From the NCBI GenBank assembly GCA_907164885.2, contig OU015490.1:240129139-240193138 (forward strand): 64,000 bases of DNA, written 5' to 3'. This document shows, one piece after another, positions 43,479 through 55,979 of the stretch. The stretch is from Dolomedes plantarius. Its lineage: Eukaryota; Arthropoda; Arachnida; Araneae; Dolomedidae. A program made the translations under genes and the position numbers. The notes under the pieces are model-generated. The model was given only the letters and a program-made list of their open reading frames with translations. It did no database searches and was not told the DNA's origin. The first letter of the stretch is position 1. The number at the start of each line of letters is the position of its first letter.

Positions 43479-43828
43479 CTTGTGTTGTTGCTTATGCTCC
43501 CAGGCTGGAAGTATTCCAGATGAGTCCCATATGGACTTAAGGACTGAGGGGTGCGTCTCCGGTTTATAATGGCAAAACTAGGGTAGCAGTCCCACTTAGA
43601 CAGGTGCCACCTCTGTTTAGACCGAGCACCCCCAGGGGGAGTTGTCATTTGTAGGATCGTACCTTCTCCCACCCTCCCTGGCCTCATAGAAGGACTTTCC
43701 GGTCTACGGATTTAACGTGCCCATATCTGGCCTAGACGCAAAGGTATTTAATGGTGCTAATCGGGGTTCGATCCGAGTAATCTCAGTACCTAAAACCGAT
43801 GCTCTACTACTAGGCTACCTCAGGGCCT
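43479..43828 (-). mobile_element. tRNA-derived SINE family 1, inverted copy
   Basis: Minus-strand head near 43828 with GGTAGCCTAGTAGTAGAGC (A-box-like) and CGGATCGAACCCCGAT (B-box-like). The body and CTTGTGTTGTTGCTTATGCT end match 28516-28853. It has the best-preserved B box of the three copies. Confidence 0.87.
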
Positions 43829-44514
43829 AATAAATAGTAATGGTAAAATAAGATTTGAAATCTCGTCGATGAAAGATAAGCAGTAGAGAATTCTGGTTCA
43901 TAAAGCAGTTCATGTGGAGGAAATAGATGTACTAATGACAAAAGAGTGAGTTGTAGGAAATATTAAGATAAATAAAAAAATCAAAGAGAAATATATATGA
44001 ATACAAATGTCTCCACAAAGCTCTATCGCAGTAACCGTGTTTATGGAGTTGTTTGAACTTGGCGCTTCAAATTTAATTCAATACTAAATTTTTTAAGCTT
44101 GAAATACTACTTTATCCATTCTTCTCTGTAAGAATTAGCCTGGGTGAGTTTATCTTTAGAATCTCACTTTAAAGAAATAATTCTTACTTTGATTATAATG
44201 TTGCCATTGCTGAGGAGAAGACATTATAATTAAATTTTACTTATTTCGGGTGGTCTCCGTATTATGGTCTTTTCAGTGTTAAATTTATACTCACGCACGT
44301 ACATATATACATATACAGGTATATACACATTACAGGAGTAGAAATTTAGAAGGATATTCAGGAATTTAAATCCTTCAGAAAATGTTCTTGGGGAAAGTTC
44401 AGTTAAACCTTATTTCAAGTTGAACACGAAAATAATTTAAAAATAGCAGTGCTGAAACCTCCCAAAAGCCAGAAAAACAGAAAGCTCAAAAAGGTAGTCC
44501 CACTACTGGCATGA
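43829..44514. other. non-coding, no gene seen
   Basis: AT-rich spacer. Confidence 0.4.
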
Positions 44515-44600
44515 ATGTTTGTAGCCGTCCGGAATCGGCTTTAGGCTAATTAGGCCTCGCGTAGCAAAAAGTGACCGCCGCTCTCTCATCTAACCAACCA
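44515..44600 (+). mobile_element. SINE family 2, truncated
   Basis: Shares GTTTGTAGCCGTCCGGAATC, CGGCTTTAGGCTAATTAG and AAAAAGTGACC with 13389-13542 (inverted). The tRNA-like head is missing. Ends in (AACC)n. Confidence 0.75.
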
Positions 44601-44646
44601 ACCAACCAAGTTTAAAATTTGCCGTATTCATCAAGAAATAACCCTA

Positions 44647-44786
44647 AGGGCCTGTTCACAAAGAATCCGTCAGCGTCAGCGTTAAAGATTCCGTTGGCAT
44701 TGATTGGTTAAATAAGTCAATGATTGATATATGACTGGTTAAAAAAATTTACGCTGATGCTGACGGATTCTATGTGAACAGGGCCT
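44647..44786. mobile_element. MITE family K, copy 2
   Basis: 140 bp with ends AGGGCCTGTTCACAAAGAAT and the complement of AGGCCCTGTTCACATAGAAT. The inverted similarity continues through TCCGTCAGCGTCAGCGTTA. TA flanks both sides. Confidence 0.88.
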
Positions 44787-45289
44787 TAGAGAGGAAAAAT
44801 CAGAAACGGAGGTATACTGGAAGTTAATCAAATATCATGGAGAGATTTTTAATGGAGATTGTTCATATAAAATTTAGTTGCTGTTATTTGCTAGCTTAAA
44901 GAGGAATTTTCCATTTCAAGCAAATCCCTAATTTTGAGATAAATGGCCCACATTTTTGTTATGTGGCTCTACCCTGAGGTTTTAAAAAAAAATTTCCAAC
45001 GACATGCAATAAACAAAAACAACAAGATAAAGGTACAAGAAAACGTACAAGAACAAAAAGAAAAGTAAAACGAAGAAGGAAACAGGAAACAGGAACAATT
45101 GCTCAACTCTCTTGCCGACCATAATCGACTACAGAGATTTTGAGCCAACAGTTCATTAAAGGCCTGGAGGTGGAAAATGTCCATAAGGACTATATTTCAC
45201 TAAACAAAGTTCTTTGACAAAGATCTTTTATAAAAGTTATTATTATTATTATTTTCTTTTTAATTTTTTTTTTTTGGGGGGGGGACTAA
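44787..45289. other. non-coding; possible LINE 3-prime end
   Basis: On the minus strand near 45184-44970 a short frame ends in a T-rich tail similar in style to the LINE tail at 24097. The evidence is weak. Confidence 0.3.
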
Positions 45290-46080
45290 AACCCTTAAAA
45301 TTCGAGCTCTTAAAAAATATTTATTGGTGTGCACCTAGGGCTTAAGGGGAACCACCATACAAAATTTCAGCTTCCAAGGTCCTATGCTTCCATAGATACA
45401 GTGGGATTTTTTTGTGTGGGGGAGAGGGGATAAACCCCTTAAAATTCGAGCTTTTAAAAATAGATTTACTGTGCACCTAGGGCTTAAGAGGAACCACCAT
45501 AAAAGATTTCAGCTTCCTAGGCCCTTTGGTTGAGATACAGGGTTTTTTTGGGGGTGGGGGAGTGGGGGTTAAACCCCTTAAAATTCGAGCTCTTAAAAAT
45601 ATTTATTGGTGTGCACCTAGGGCTTAAGGGGAACCACCATACAAAATTTCAGCTTCCAAGGTCCTATGCTTCCATAGATACAGTGGGATTTTTTTGTGTG
45701 GGGGAGAGGGGATAAACCCCTTAAAATTCGAGCTTTTAAAAATAGATTTACTGTGCACCTAGGGCTTAAGAGGAACCACCATAAAAGATTTCAGCTTCCT
45801 AGGCCCTTTGGTTGAGATACAGGGTTTTTTTGGGGGTGGGGGAGTGGGGGTTAAACCCTTTAATTCGATCTCTTAAAAAGATTGATTGGTGTGTACCTAG
45901 GGCTTAAGGAGAACCTCCATACAAAATTTCAGCCTTCCTAGGTTCTATGGTTCTAGAGATACAATGGGTTTTTTTAGAGGGGGTTAAACCTCTTTTAACC
46001 CCTTTAATTTGTATTTTTTAAAAATATTTCTTAGTGGGCACGCAGAGCTTAGGAGTAACCACCATGCAATATTTCAGCAT
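45290..46080 (+). repeat. tandem array, ~141-bp unit in a 282-bp dimer, about 5.5 units
   Basis: TTAAAATTCGAGC starts at 45297, 45439, 45579 and 45721, with degenerate starts near 45861 and 46003. Odd and even units differ, but 45297-45578 and 45579-45860 are almost identical, so a dimer was duplicated recently. Each unit contains GGGCTTAAGgGGAACCACCA, AAATTTCAGCTTCC and GATACAG(T)GG, followed by a G-rich tract. Confidence 0.95.
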
Positions 46081-46475
46081 CCTAAGACTTTTGCTTCGAA
46101 AGATTTGCGCTTCTTCTAACATGCTCATTTTGAATATTTTTCGTGCATTTCTGTTTTGTCATTAGTACGCAATTTTTAATTAGAGTTAAAATTATTTAGA
46201 ATCGAAATCTTGTTCTTCATCTGCCGCGTTTTCCACACATTTGTATTTTTTTAACATGCTATAGCTCGAAATGTTGTTTATAACATCCGGGCACCGAAAT
46301 CTTTTATAAAACTTTGACGAAGAGCCCAACTTTTATAAAAGAACTTTTATAAAAGTTATCTTTTATCAAAGTTGAGGTATTACGCTATCATATTTCTCGT
46401 CAAACTTCTTTCAGGAAAGATCTTTGTGAAAGAACTTTGATAGTGTAATATAGGCCTAACTTGTGGTTTATCACA
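46081..46475. other. non-coding, no gene seen
   Basis: Repeats of TTTTATAAAAG-like words around 46300-46440. No gene. Confidence 0.4.
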
Positions 46476-47757
46476 TACTAGCGGCCCGTCCCGACTTTGT
46501 CCGGGTTAAACAAAATATTATACCAATAAATTTCCAGTTGATAGCCAATAAATTGTAAATCTTTTTTTACCTTAAATGTCCAATAAAAAGCGTAGTTCCC
46601 AATGTAGTTTTCTTCAATAAATCCTTTAACGTTGTCAGTTTCAAAAATCCTTTTTGTATTTATGAATACCTCCTCTACTTGAATCTTAAAAATATTAAAC
46701 CTTTTCCTTACGGGGTGGGATAGCATTTATCCGAAGCACATACTCTCGAAAAATACGGTGTGATGTCGGCAGAGATATAGTCTCGAATTCCACTTCGTTG
46801 TGACTTTCCTAACGGCTTTGCCCCCAAAGAACAATTGGGTGACATTCTGGGAACGGAGGGTGAAACTTGCTGAAAAGGACAGAATAATAATCTTTTGTCG
46901 TTCTAGCTAGAGACTATTTCTTTTCAGGCGAGAGACATCAGAAGGGCGGTTCACCCGCGGTTCATCCATTTTTAGCCTTTTCAGAGATGAAAGAGGCACG
47001 GAGTGCCGATGAACTACTATTGAAATTCTTCTTCAATAGTAAGAAAGTAATAAGAAAACAATTAACCACTCTTTCCCCTGAACCCCAACGCTGAATGTCC
47101 CCCACGTAAAATGGGGATAGGAAGTAGATAACATTTTCCCGTTCTAAAGAGCGATTTCGAAAAACGGACTACGTAAGCTAAAGGGTGTTGCTATGGTTAC
47201 TTGACTGCGGTTGACAAAGGAAAAGATGTAAGGTACATTTTAATGTACAAAAGTTGTACATTACCCTCCACATAAAAATCTGCTCTCTCTTTTTATGTAT
47301 TACAAGATTTGCATATTTGTCTAGAAGCAGTGGTTTTACATTCAGTTCAGTTCTTTTCATGAAATTCGATAAAGTATGCAACTTCTCTTAATTTATTTCA
47401 CCAGTGTAGTTTCTTTGAATATGCCAGAATGTCCGTCGACTCGGTCTCCTCGTTTGCGTCATGTCCGGCATGAGTAGTTTAGTATCGCATGTGTTGCTGC
47501 TACGTTCAACAGATGGCGGTCTCATTACCGTAAAATATTTAGTATAGCATGTGTAGCTTTTACGTCCAACAGATGGCGCTAATTTTTAAAAAAGCATGTT
47601 TTTACTTGTCAGAGGTATGACATCTATAAAATAGGTATATAAACACGCGCGTATTCGAATGCAACGTTGTGTCAAAATTTCAAAGCAATCAGTGGAGAAG
47701 TTTCGGAGATTTGAGATTTTGAACAAATGAACATTTACATTTTTATTTATATAGATT
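46476..47757 (+). mobile_element. retroposon-like repeat (ACTAGCGGCCCGTCCC)
   Basis: Begins ACTAGCGGCCCGTCCCGAC, then TTTGTCCGGGTT. It ends with TGTGTCAAAATTTCAAAGCA, then TCAGTGGAGAAGTTTCGGAG and an ATATAGAT tail. Similar start/end architecture to 5886-7065 and repeat G. A 45-bp direct duplication around CAACAGATGGCG occurs at 47475-47575. The class is unproven. Confidence 0.5.
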
Positions 47758-47774
47758 ATAGAAGTATAGATACA

Positions 47775-48365
47775 CATTGGTATCCCAAAATTAGAATAAG
47801 AGATGAAATAAAAATACAAAAATAAAAAAGGATATTAAGTAAAGAATTTTTTAAAATTATTTTAAGCACCTAAAATAATATTCAAATTAATATTACGTTA
47901 TTTATTAATTAAAGTTAATTTTTTAAAAGAAAGAGGTGTGCTTGAGACCGTAGTTTTATTCAAAAATGAAAAAGGATTTTAAGTAAAGTATGTTTTTTTA
48001 ATTATTTTAAGCACCTAAAATAGTATTCAAATTAATATTACGTTAGTTATTAATTAAAATTAATTTTTTAAAAGAAAGAGGTGTGCTTGAGACCGTAGTT
48101 TTATTCAAAAATAAAAAAAAGGATTTTAAGTAAAGAATATTTTTTTAATTATTTTAAGGACCTAAAATAGTATTGAAATTAATATTACGTTAGTTATTAT
48201 AGAGGTTAAGAGATGAAATAAAAATACAAAAATAAAAAAAGGATTTTAAGTAAAGAATGTTTTTTTTTAAATAATATTAAAATTTTTTTCAAATAATATT
48301 CCTAAAATAATATTCAAATTAATATTACGTTAGTAAATAATTAAAGTTAATTTTTTAAAAGAAAA
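47775..48365 (+). repeat. tandem array, 120-147-bp unit, 4 copies
   Basis: GGATtTTAAGTAAAG starts near 47830, 47974, 48121 and 48241. Units share AAAATAgTATTCAAATTAAT, ATTACGTTAG and GGTGTGCTTGAGACCG. Confidence 0.9.
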
Positions 48366-48452
48366 AAGCGTGCCGGACAACGGCTAGGTTCGAACCACTA
48401 TCGTCAGAACAGAAGCCCACAGCAATAGCACCACGCTAAGGATCGTTGAAGA
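48366..48452 (-). repeat. tRNA-like segment, probable SINE head
   Basis: Read on the minus strand: CCTTAGCGTGGTGCTATTGC then GGTTCGAACCTAG about 45 bases later. These are good A-box- and B-box-like elements, the second a near-perfect consensus. The fold is not a convincing functional tRNA by eye, and an SSR-like array abuts it, so a third SINE family is more likely than a tRNA gene. Confidence 0.5.
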
Positions 48453-50570
48453 CTTCGGCACAAAAAGCTGTAGAGGATAGTAGCGGTAACAATGGAGATT
48501 GTTAGGATTAAGCCCCTAACTTTATTTCTACTGATGAGATATACATAATATATAGCCTATGTCCATCTGGAATAATGTACCTTTCAAACAGTGAAAGAAT
48601 TTTTCAAATAGGTGCAGTGGTTCTGGAGATTACCCTCCACGTACAAAATCGCTCTCTCTTTATATATAAGTATAGATATAGATAGTTTAGTAAGGATTCT
48701 CTAGAATTTTCAAGCGGCTCAGTTGTTTAGCTCTACAGTCATGACCAGTCAAAGGCCGGATCATGGCCACCGAATCCTTCCTTGGAAAATCTGGAATATA
48801 TGCACTATTAACAACCCATAACTTATAAGGATTTCTGTCAATTAATTATTGATAAAATATGTGTAATGAAGCGCCTTCGATTTTAAAGAAAAATTAATTT
48901 AATTTTAAGAGAGCTAAAGTGATCGAAGGCTGTTTTCATTACATTTTGTAAAAAGGTTAGGAAGTAGCCTTTGATTAGAGGACTGGACCGACTTCTTTGT
49001 GGTTAGCCAATTTAAAAGCGGCTGAGCGCGGTTGGGGGTCTGTTGATCACAGACATAGATAGTGGTTTGGCACCGGGTTTGACGTTAAACTACAAAGCAT
49101 TTTGTGAACAAATTTATGAGTCAATGCAGGGGATCTACCGCAGAACACGTGGAATGGACTTTGGGTGGTCTAGAGTGACGAAATGAAGGGCGTACCTATT
49201 TGGAGAGTTTATCCAATCAAAAAAAATGAAATTGGAAGCTAAGTGGTGGATTTTTGAAAGCTTTCCTGAATGGATATAGGATTATAGAGAGGCGTGGACA
49301 ACGATATGAAAAAATGAAATAAATAGGGGACTTAGGAGTTTTTAAAAAAGATTTCACTTCTGCATGCGGGCCCGGGTTCCCTTTTCCCCGGTACTTGGCA
49401 TCGCAGGTGATGACGAGATTGGCTATTCAAAATTGTCGAACACCGGTTGAGCCTTCCCGGGAGTTAGCTGACAGAAGTTTTCGTTTTTGCGGTGCGGGGA
49501 TCCGGTTGATTCTTCCGCATCATGGTGCGCATATGCTCGCATCATGGTCCCGTTTTCGAGAGATTTGCTGCTGCGAAAAATCTGGTTGCTGCCTTCACCG
49601 ATAAATAATGTTAGAATAGAGGTGGAGAGAGAAAGGAGCTGAAGAAGCAGACGATAGATGCCTACGACAGTACAAAGATTGGAGTGACTGCTACCCGAGA
49701 AAGAAGGAAGGAGATCCCATGCCTGATGATGACATAGTCACCCGTGTTCCAGTCCTGTTATCATCAAACTGAGTGAGTGCCAAATCATTTTGTATCGATC
49801 AGACCCAACCGCGAATTTTTGAATGATTAAGCGCTTGATCAATGTTTATTTGTTTTTTTTTAAATAAAGATTTTTGAGAGATAGTAATTCCTTGCCTTAG
49901 GTAAAGTAAATAAATTATGCTCCCTGAATCCAAAAGGTGCAGAATTAATTATATACATGTCATTGAATGTGATTTGAGGAAAAATGCTAAAAGTTTAGAA
50001 AAATGAGTAAACTGTGCACTTAGATTTGTTGATATTGCTTTTGAGTTAAATTGTAAATAGTTTGTGTTGTAAATAAATTAGTTTTTTTTTTGTAAATATA
50101 AAAAATTGAGTCAGTCATCTTTATGTTCGCAGTTGATTTTAAGAAAAGTTTTCTCCTAGTTTTTAGAAGCAAAGTTATTTGACCTGTTCGCTTGCCAATA
50201 ATGTCTAGAACCTTAGGTTGTATTCAACCAAATAAATAATTAACACAACGCACCCAAATAATTTCTTATAAATAAATAATTTGTACTAACCAAAATAAAT
50301 TACGAATAGCGCCCCCCCCCCCAAAAAAAAAAAAAATTAAGACAGGCAATACGACAATAGGTCCTTCAATTTCTTCCGGATAAATACCCTTATAGAATTA
50401 TATGCAATTGCCCTACATTGGCTCTGTATGCTCTAACATGAGTTAAGAGAGAGGAAAATGCTATATTTTTAAAAGTGGCAAACGCAAATTAAAAAAAGTT
50501 AATAGAAACTCTCATCACAGTACTAGTATTGCTCAAAATTTCTAAGAAAAATTAATTTCTCTTCTTGAAT
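48453..50570. other. non-coding, no gene recognised
   Basis: 49370-49620 is notably GC-richer and has a 69-codon plus frame without motifs; it may be the edge of an old LTR or LINE. 50312-50336 is a C11A14 homopolymer pair. Confidence 0.35.
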
Positions 50571-51960
50571 TAAAGTGAACAAAAAGTTCGTAAAGACTTT
50601 AAAAAATCATAAAAAAGGAAGAAATTATGCTAAAGAAGTGCGGTTTGCAAGAAAGGGCTCATGAGAAAGTCAGATTTTTTTTAGCAGCAAAATAAAAATT
50701 AGTTAAAAAAGTCACCGGTAGAAGGCGCTGATGACCCGAAACACTATGAAGAGGACAACAGTACGTTCCATTCATTTTTTCTTGCTATAACAATTGTTAA
50801 ACATGACCTCCAGAACATTGTACGACACAACTAAGGCGACTCTTAACAGCTTGACTAAAAACACTCGATCGTGTATTGATAACATTCTGAAAGCGAATGA
50901 GAATTTCTCGTGTATCATGGTCTTTTATTGCAAGATTGATTTGCATAATTCTGCTGAATCTCCCGCATGTCAGCGTCCTCTACCGATGACTTTTTTAACT
51001 AATTTTTTTTTGTTGCTGCTATTCTGAAAGCGAATGAGAATTCCTCGTGTATCATGGTCTTTTATTGCAAGATTGATTTGCATAATTCTGCTGAATCTCC
51101 CGCATGTCAGCGTCCTCTATCGATGACTTTTTTAACTAATTTTTTTTTTGTTGCTGCTATTCTGAAAGCGAATGAGAATTCCTCGTGTATCAAGGTCTTT
51201 TATTGCAAGATTGATTTGCATAATTCTGCTGAATCTCCCGCATGTCAGCGTCCTCTACCGATGACTTTTTTAACTAATTTTTTTTTGTTGCTGCTATTCT
51301 GAAAGCGAATGAGAATTCCTCGTGTATCAAGGTCTTTTATTGCAAGATTGATTTGCATAATTCTGCTGAATCTCCCGCATGTCAGCGTCCTCTACCGATG
51401 ACTTTTTTAACTAATTTTTTTTTTGTTGCTGCTATTCTGAAAGCGAATGAGAATTCCTCGTGTATCAAGGTCTTTTATTGCAAGATTGATTTGCATAATT
51501 CTGCTGAATCTCCCGCATGTCAGCGTCCTCTATCGATGACTTTTTTAACTATTTTTTTTTTGTTGCTGCTATTCTGAAAGCGAATGAGAATTCCTCGTGT
51601 ATCAAGGTCTTTTATTGCAAGATTGATTTGCATAATTCTGCTGAATCTCCCGCATGTCAGCGTCCTCTACCGATGACTTTTTTAACTAATTTTTTTTTGT
51701 TGCTGCTATTCTGAAAGCGAATGAGAATTCCTCGTGTATCAAGGTCTTTTATTGCAAGATTGATTTGCATAATTCTGCTGAATCTCCCGCATGTCAGCGT
51801 CCTCTACCGGTGACTTTTTTAACTATTTTTTTTTGTTGCTGCTAAAAAAAAATCAAACTTCCTTGTGAGCCCTTTCTTGCAAACCGCACTTCTCTATCAT
51901 AATTTCTTCCCTTTTTTTTTATGAATTTTTAAAGTTTTTACGAATTTTTGGCTCACTTTA
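50571..51960. mobile_element. long-TIR TA-targeting element containing a tandem array
   Basis: The arms are 50571-50740 and 51790-51960. Both carry AAGAAGTGCGGTTTGCAAGA, then AAAGGGCTCA, TTTAGCAGCA and GTTAAAAAAGTCACCGGTAG in opposite orientation, and AAGTGA next to TA at the tips. The interior is almost entirely the 137-bp array. No transposase is left. Confidence 0.85.
50884..51846 (+). repeat. tandem array, 137-bp unit, 7 copies, near identical
   Basis: CTGAAAGCGAATGAGAAT starts near 50886, 51024, 51161, 51298, 51436, 51575 and 51711. Units differ at only a few positions (for example ATCATGGTC or ATCAAGGTC, and T-run length). The last unit merges into the element's right inverted arm. Apparent frames repeat the same peptide and are not genes. 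Confidence 0.97.
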
Positions 51961-52351
51961 TATGGAATGATATATGAAATGAACAAGATAAAACGTTGAA
52001 GTAAATTATCCCAACATAAACGCTCATCTCGGCACAATGTCGATTTAGTTTGACGGTTGCATACATAAAATGACATCAGACTAGCACATATCAAATCATC
52101 TCTCCACAATTTATACTATTATACAGAACTTTTTTTTCCATATAAAGTTATGGGCTGTCTCAAACACATTTTCTCATATTCTAATTCCACAGTCATAATG
52201 TAAAGGTTTTAGAGTTTTTAAATTTTATTTTCTAGCATGTTTGTTGCTAAAAAATTGCCTCTAAAAAAGATTCCTCTAGTTTTTATACTACAACCACCTT
52301 ATTAATGATCTTGACAGAAATTCACGTGAAGTAAGAATAATTCACAGTAAT
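51961..52351. other. non-coding, no gene seen
   Basis: AT-rich spacer. Confidence 0.4.
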
Positions 52352-52373
52352 TATATATATATATATATATATA
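52352..52373. repeat. (TA)n microsatellite
   Basis: Short TA array abutting the left end of the mariner derivative. Confidence 0.9.
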
Positions 52374-53366
<993 letters not shown>

Positions 53367-53389
53367 GGATCATCTCATCACTCTTCTAT

Positions 53390-53432
53390 ATTCTATAGTT
53401 CTGGCGTGCACCCAGTGCCAGAACTATAGAAT
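53390..53432. repeat. perfect 16-bp hairpin
   Basis: ATTCTATAGTTCTGGC (53390-53405) and its exact complement (53417-53432) around an 11-base loop. GGATC and GATCC lie further out. Confidence 0.95.
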
Positions 53433-54018
53433 TGATCCTTCGCAATTCGTTACAGATCGAGTGGCAAAAGCCACCGAGCAGAGTGTGTGTTTTCATTCTG
53501 AGAGAAAGTTCCGTGACTCTGTTATACTTTGGTAGGACTGCCTGAATATCTCTTTTATAGAAAACATATCCTCTTTTTTGTGGCGATCTTTTTGTTCAGT
53601 CTTCTTTTTAGAATTTTTGATCTTTTTTTGCACTCTTTTTTTTTTGTCAGTTACTTTTAGTCCATTCTTTTTTTTTGATTCTGTAAAATTTGTCAGTACT
53701 ATTTTTTTTAATACCAGGTCATAATGGAAATCCAGGAAGATTTTTTTTTCGATATTTGGTGCACATTGGGCAATGAGCGAAATCGTCTCAGCATAAAAGT
53801 ATTAAATTAATATTATCAGTAACATTGTAAATATTAAAATATGTAAGCAATTTTATAAGGAAATAAAAAATAACTAATTGTTGTCAGTAAGTACTATTTC
53901 AAAAATATATGAAACTGAAGGGCGTGTGACAGAGGAAACCTTATTGTGATTTTTTAAGAATTGCATAATTATTACATTTAGTTATTAGTATTATGATTTT
54001 AAAGTAATTTTTTTATTT
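53433..54018. other. non-coding, T-rich
   Basis: Long T runs between 53560 and 53760; no gene. Confidence 0.4.
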
Positions 54019-54038
54019 ATATATATATATATATATAT

Positions 54039-54227
54039 ATGCTATTTTATTTGAAAAAGGGATTTATATTTAAACAAAATGAATTTACTCTAAGCTGTAT
54101 AGAGAATATAGAAAGGTTGTTGAACATAAAAAAACTTATCGCTCTGCAGTGGATACCGAGCCACTACGGAACATATTGGAACAAGCTGGCGGAGAAATTG
54201 GCCAAGAGCGGAACACAGAAGTCTTAA
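54039..54227 (+). pseudogene. LINE RNase H fragment
   Basis: LIALQWIPSHYGTYWNKLAE, then KLAKSGT, is the C-terminal RNase H motif of Jockey/R1-type LINEs, usually 'WIPSH.G..GNE.AD.LAK.G'. The usual AD is AE here, so a catalytic Asp is lost. It follows a short (TA)n (54019-54039). Confidence 0.8.
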
Positions 54228-55252
54228 CCAGATCTTCTCTTGCCTTTACGCCATATAAAGAAACAAGATTTATTACCCGGCTTCACTCGGGATTGTTTCT
54301 GTTATTTTTTTCAATGATTAGCCCCTTGTTATGATGTTCTAAAGTTCTAAAATTCTAGTGTTTGTTTAAAAGTCTAACAACTTTTAAACAAATTAATTTC
54401 ATTTCTTAAGTAATAAAAACTTCATTTATTAACTAATTTGTTGTTATTTTAATACTTGGCGGTACACAACATTTTTTGTTTCTTTTTTATCATCTGCGAC
54501 AATGTATAATTCTGATTGATTACTTCCCCTAGACATTCTCACATATAGCTGACCATGCTAAAAACATTATTCTGTCACATCCAGTCCAGTAACTTTGAAT
54601 GGATTGAGAACACATTCAATATTAAAACACAACAAATCTGATAATTATTATAGAAAAAGTATATACACGTATTTCATGCTCGGAATTCTTTCTCAAAACT
54701 AAATCGTCTGCTACATTTCAATGCCACTTTCAGACTTTCTTAATTAGAATATATACGTATTTCATGATTGTAGTTCTTTCTCAAAACTAAACCGTCTGCT
54801 ATGGATTGAGAGCACATTCATTGAAAATGAACGACTTTCCATCTTTATATTTTCATTTTTAAAAAGGAATATTCCGGCGTTGCCACGTACATGAAAATAA
54901 TATATCAAATTCATCCTTGCATGCGCCAGTATATGAATAAATCACGTTTTTAATTCATGTCTATTTATTTTTACGCAAATGATATTCTTTAATTGGCAAC
55001 AATGAAATGTTACAATAGCTTTGAACAAAAATACCCGGTGATACCGCGCAAACTTGTTCTAACATAATTCGGGAATGGAACGTCTTAGCGAGATGAAAAT
55101 AGTCACGTTTATCCTGATTTTCCAAGGACATTAAATCGTGTAAATTTCATCAAGGTAGGACTCACGGTTCTTGACTTTTTGTGACTCACACACACATACA
55201 GACAAGACCCATTTCCCGTTTCTGCTTTATATATAAGATATACAGTGCAACT
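54228..55252. other. non-coding; decayed repeats
   Basis: Contains a small hairpin (TTTGTTTAAAAG and complement, near 54362-54394). It also has a direct duplication of about 47 bp (ACGTATTTCATG... near 54668 and 54754). The module AAATTTCATCAAGGTAGGAC plus ACACACACATACAGAC near 55145-55205 resembles a retroposon 3-prime end. Confidence 0.4.
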
Positions 55253-55412
55253 TTTATAGCCGGCCATCCCTATAAACGGCCATATTTTGTTCAGAACCAA
55301 TTCAAGACACCATTGATCCAATGTTATGGAAGAAACCCTTCTTCCACGACCACCCCTCAAAACGGCCACTTTTTTCGGAAGCATTACTGGCCGCCATAGA
55401 GAAGTTTCACTG
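55253..55412. mobile_element. pogo/mariner-type MITE (CAGTGCAACTTTTAT)
   Basis: 160 bp with ends CAGTGCAACTTTTATAGCCG and the complement of CAGTGAAACTTCTCTATGGC, then GGCCA and CGGCCA blocks inside each arm. TA on both sides. Confidence 0.85.
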
Positions 55413-55979
55413 TATATTTTCTTGCATTTAATAATAGAAATCAAAGTATAAAAAACAAAAACCACAAAATAAACAAAAACATAACGAGGCAATCGACCAG
55501 TCTCTTCACCAGGAGGCCTAACCAAGTTGATCACCTCAAGGGGAAACTTTCTGAATAGGATGTCTAGCCAAAAAATCTATATATATAAAAGAGCTCGTCT
55601 GTTTGTTTGCCCGCTATAGAATCATAGACTGTTTCACCCACTGGGATCAAATTCGGTACAGCTAATGTTTAGGACCCGAGAAACTTAAAGCAGCAAAAAC
55701 GAAATTTGGGGCTCAATTAGTTTTTTAAATTAATTTTTTAATGATTTTTTGTGCTAAGAGGTGCGCGTACCTCTTAAATGTGGATACAGCCCCTTCACCA
55801 CACACTTTATTCATCAAGAAGAGTATTTCTGCACGCTAAAAGATGGGCGCTGTGTTATCAGTGAAATTCGATGTCAGGGTTAGAAGAGCGTTGGTCTAGG
55901 GGTGACGGGGGGGGGCGAAGTGTTTATTCTATTTTTCTTACGTTCAGTGGAGTCGTGGGTCTATAAAGGTTGAGAACCG
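55413..55979. mobile_element. decayed repeats ending in a hAT-like terminus
   Basis: 55580-55690 resembles the inverted 3-prime end of a retroposon-like repeat (TATATATAAAAGAGCTCGTC). The right edge AAGGTTGAGAACCGCTG (55963-55979) is a hAT-type terminus without a visible partner. Confidence 0.4.

Noticed and set aside
43800..43828. Possible real tRNA gene
   Set aside because: Shares a 350-bp body with two other loci, so it is a SINE head.
45290..46080. CRISPR-like or gene-family array
   Set aside because: Contiguous ~141-bp units without spacers or a frame.
49395..49604. 69-codon frame in a GC-richer patch
   Set aside because: No motif, no splice context and no second copy; left as unexplained DNA.
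50794..51714. Series of frames with repeated HNSAESPACQRPL
   Set aside because: The 137-bp array read in shifting frames; no start or stop logic across units.
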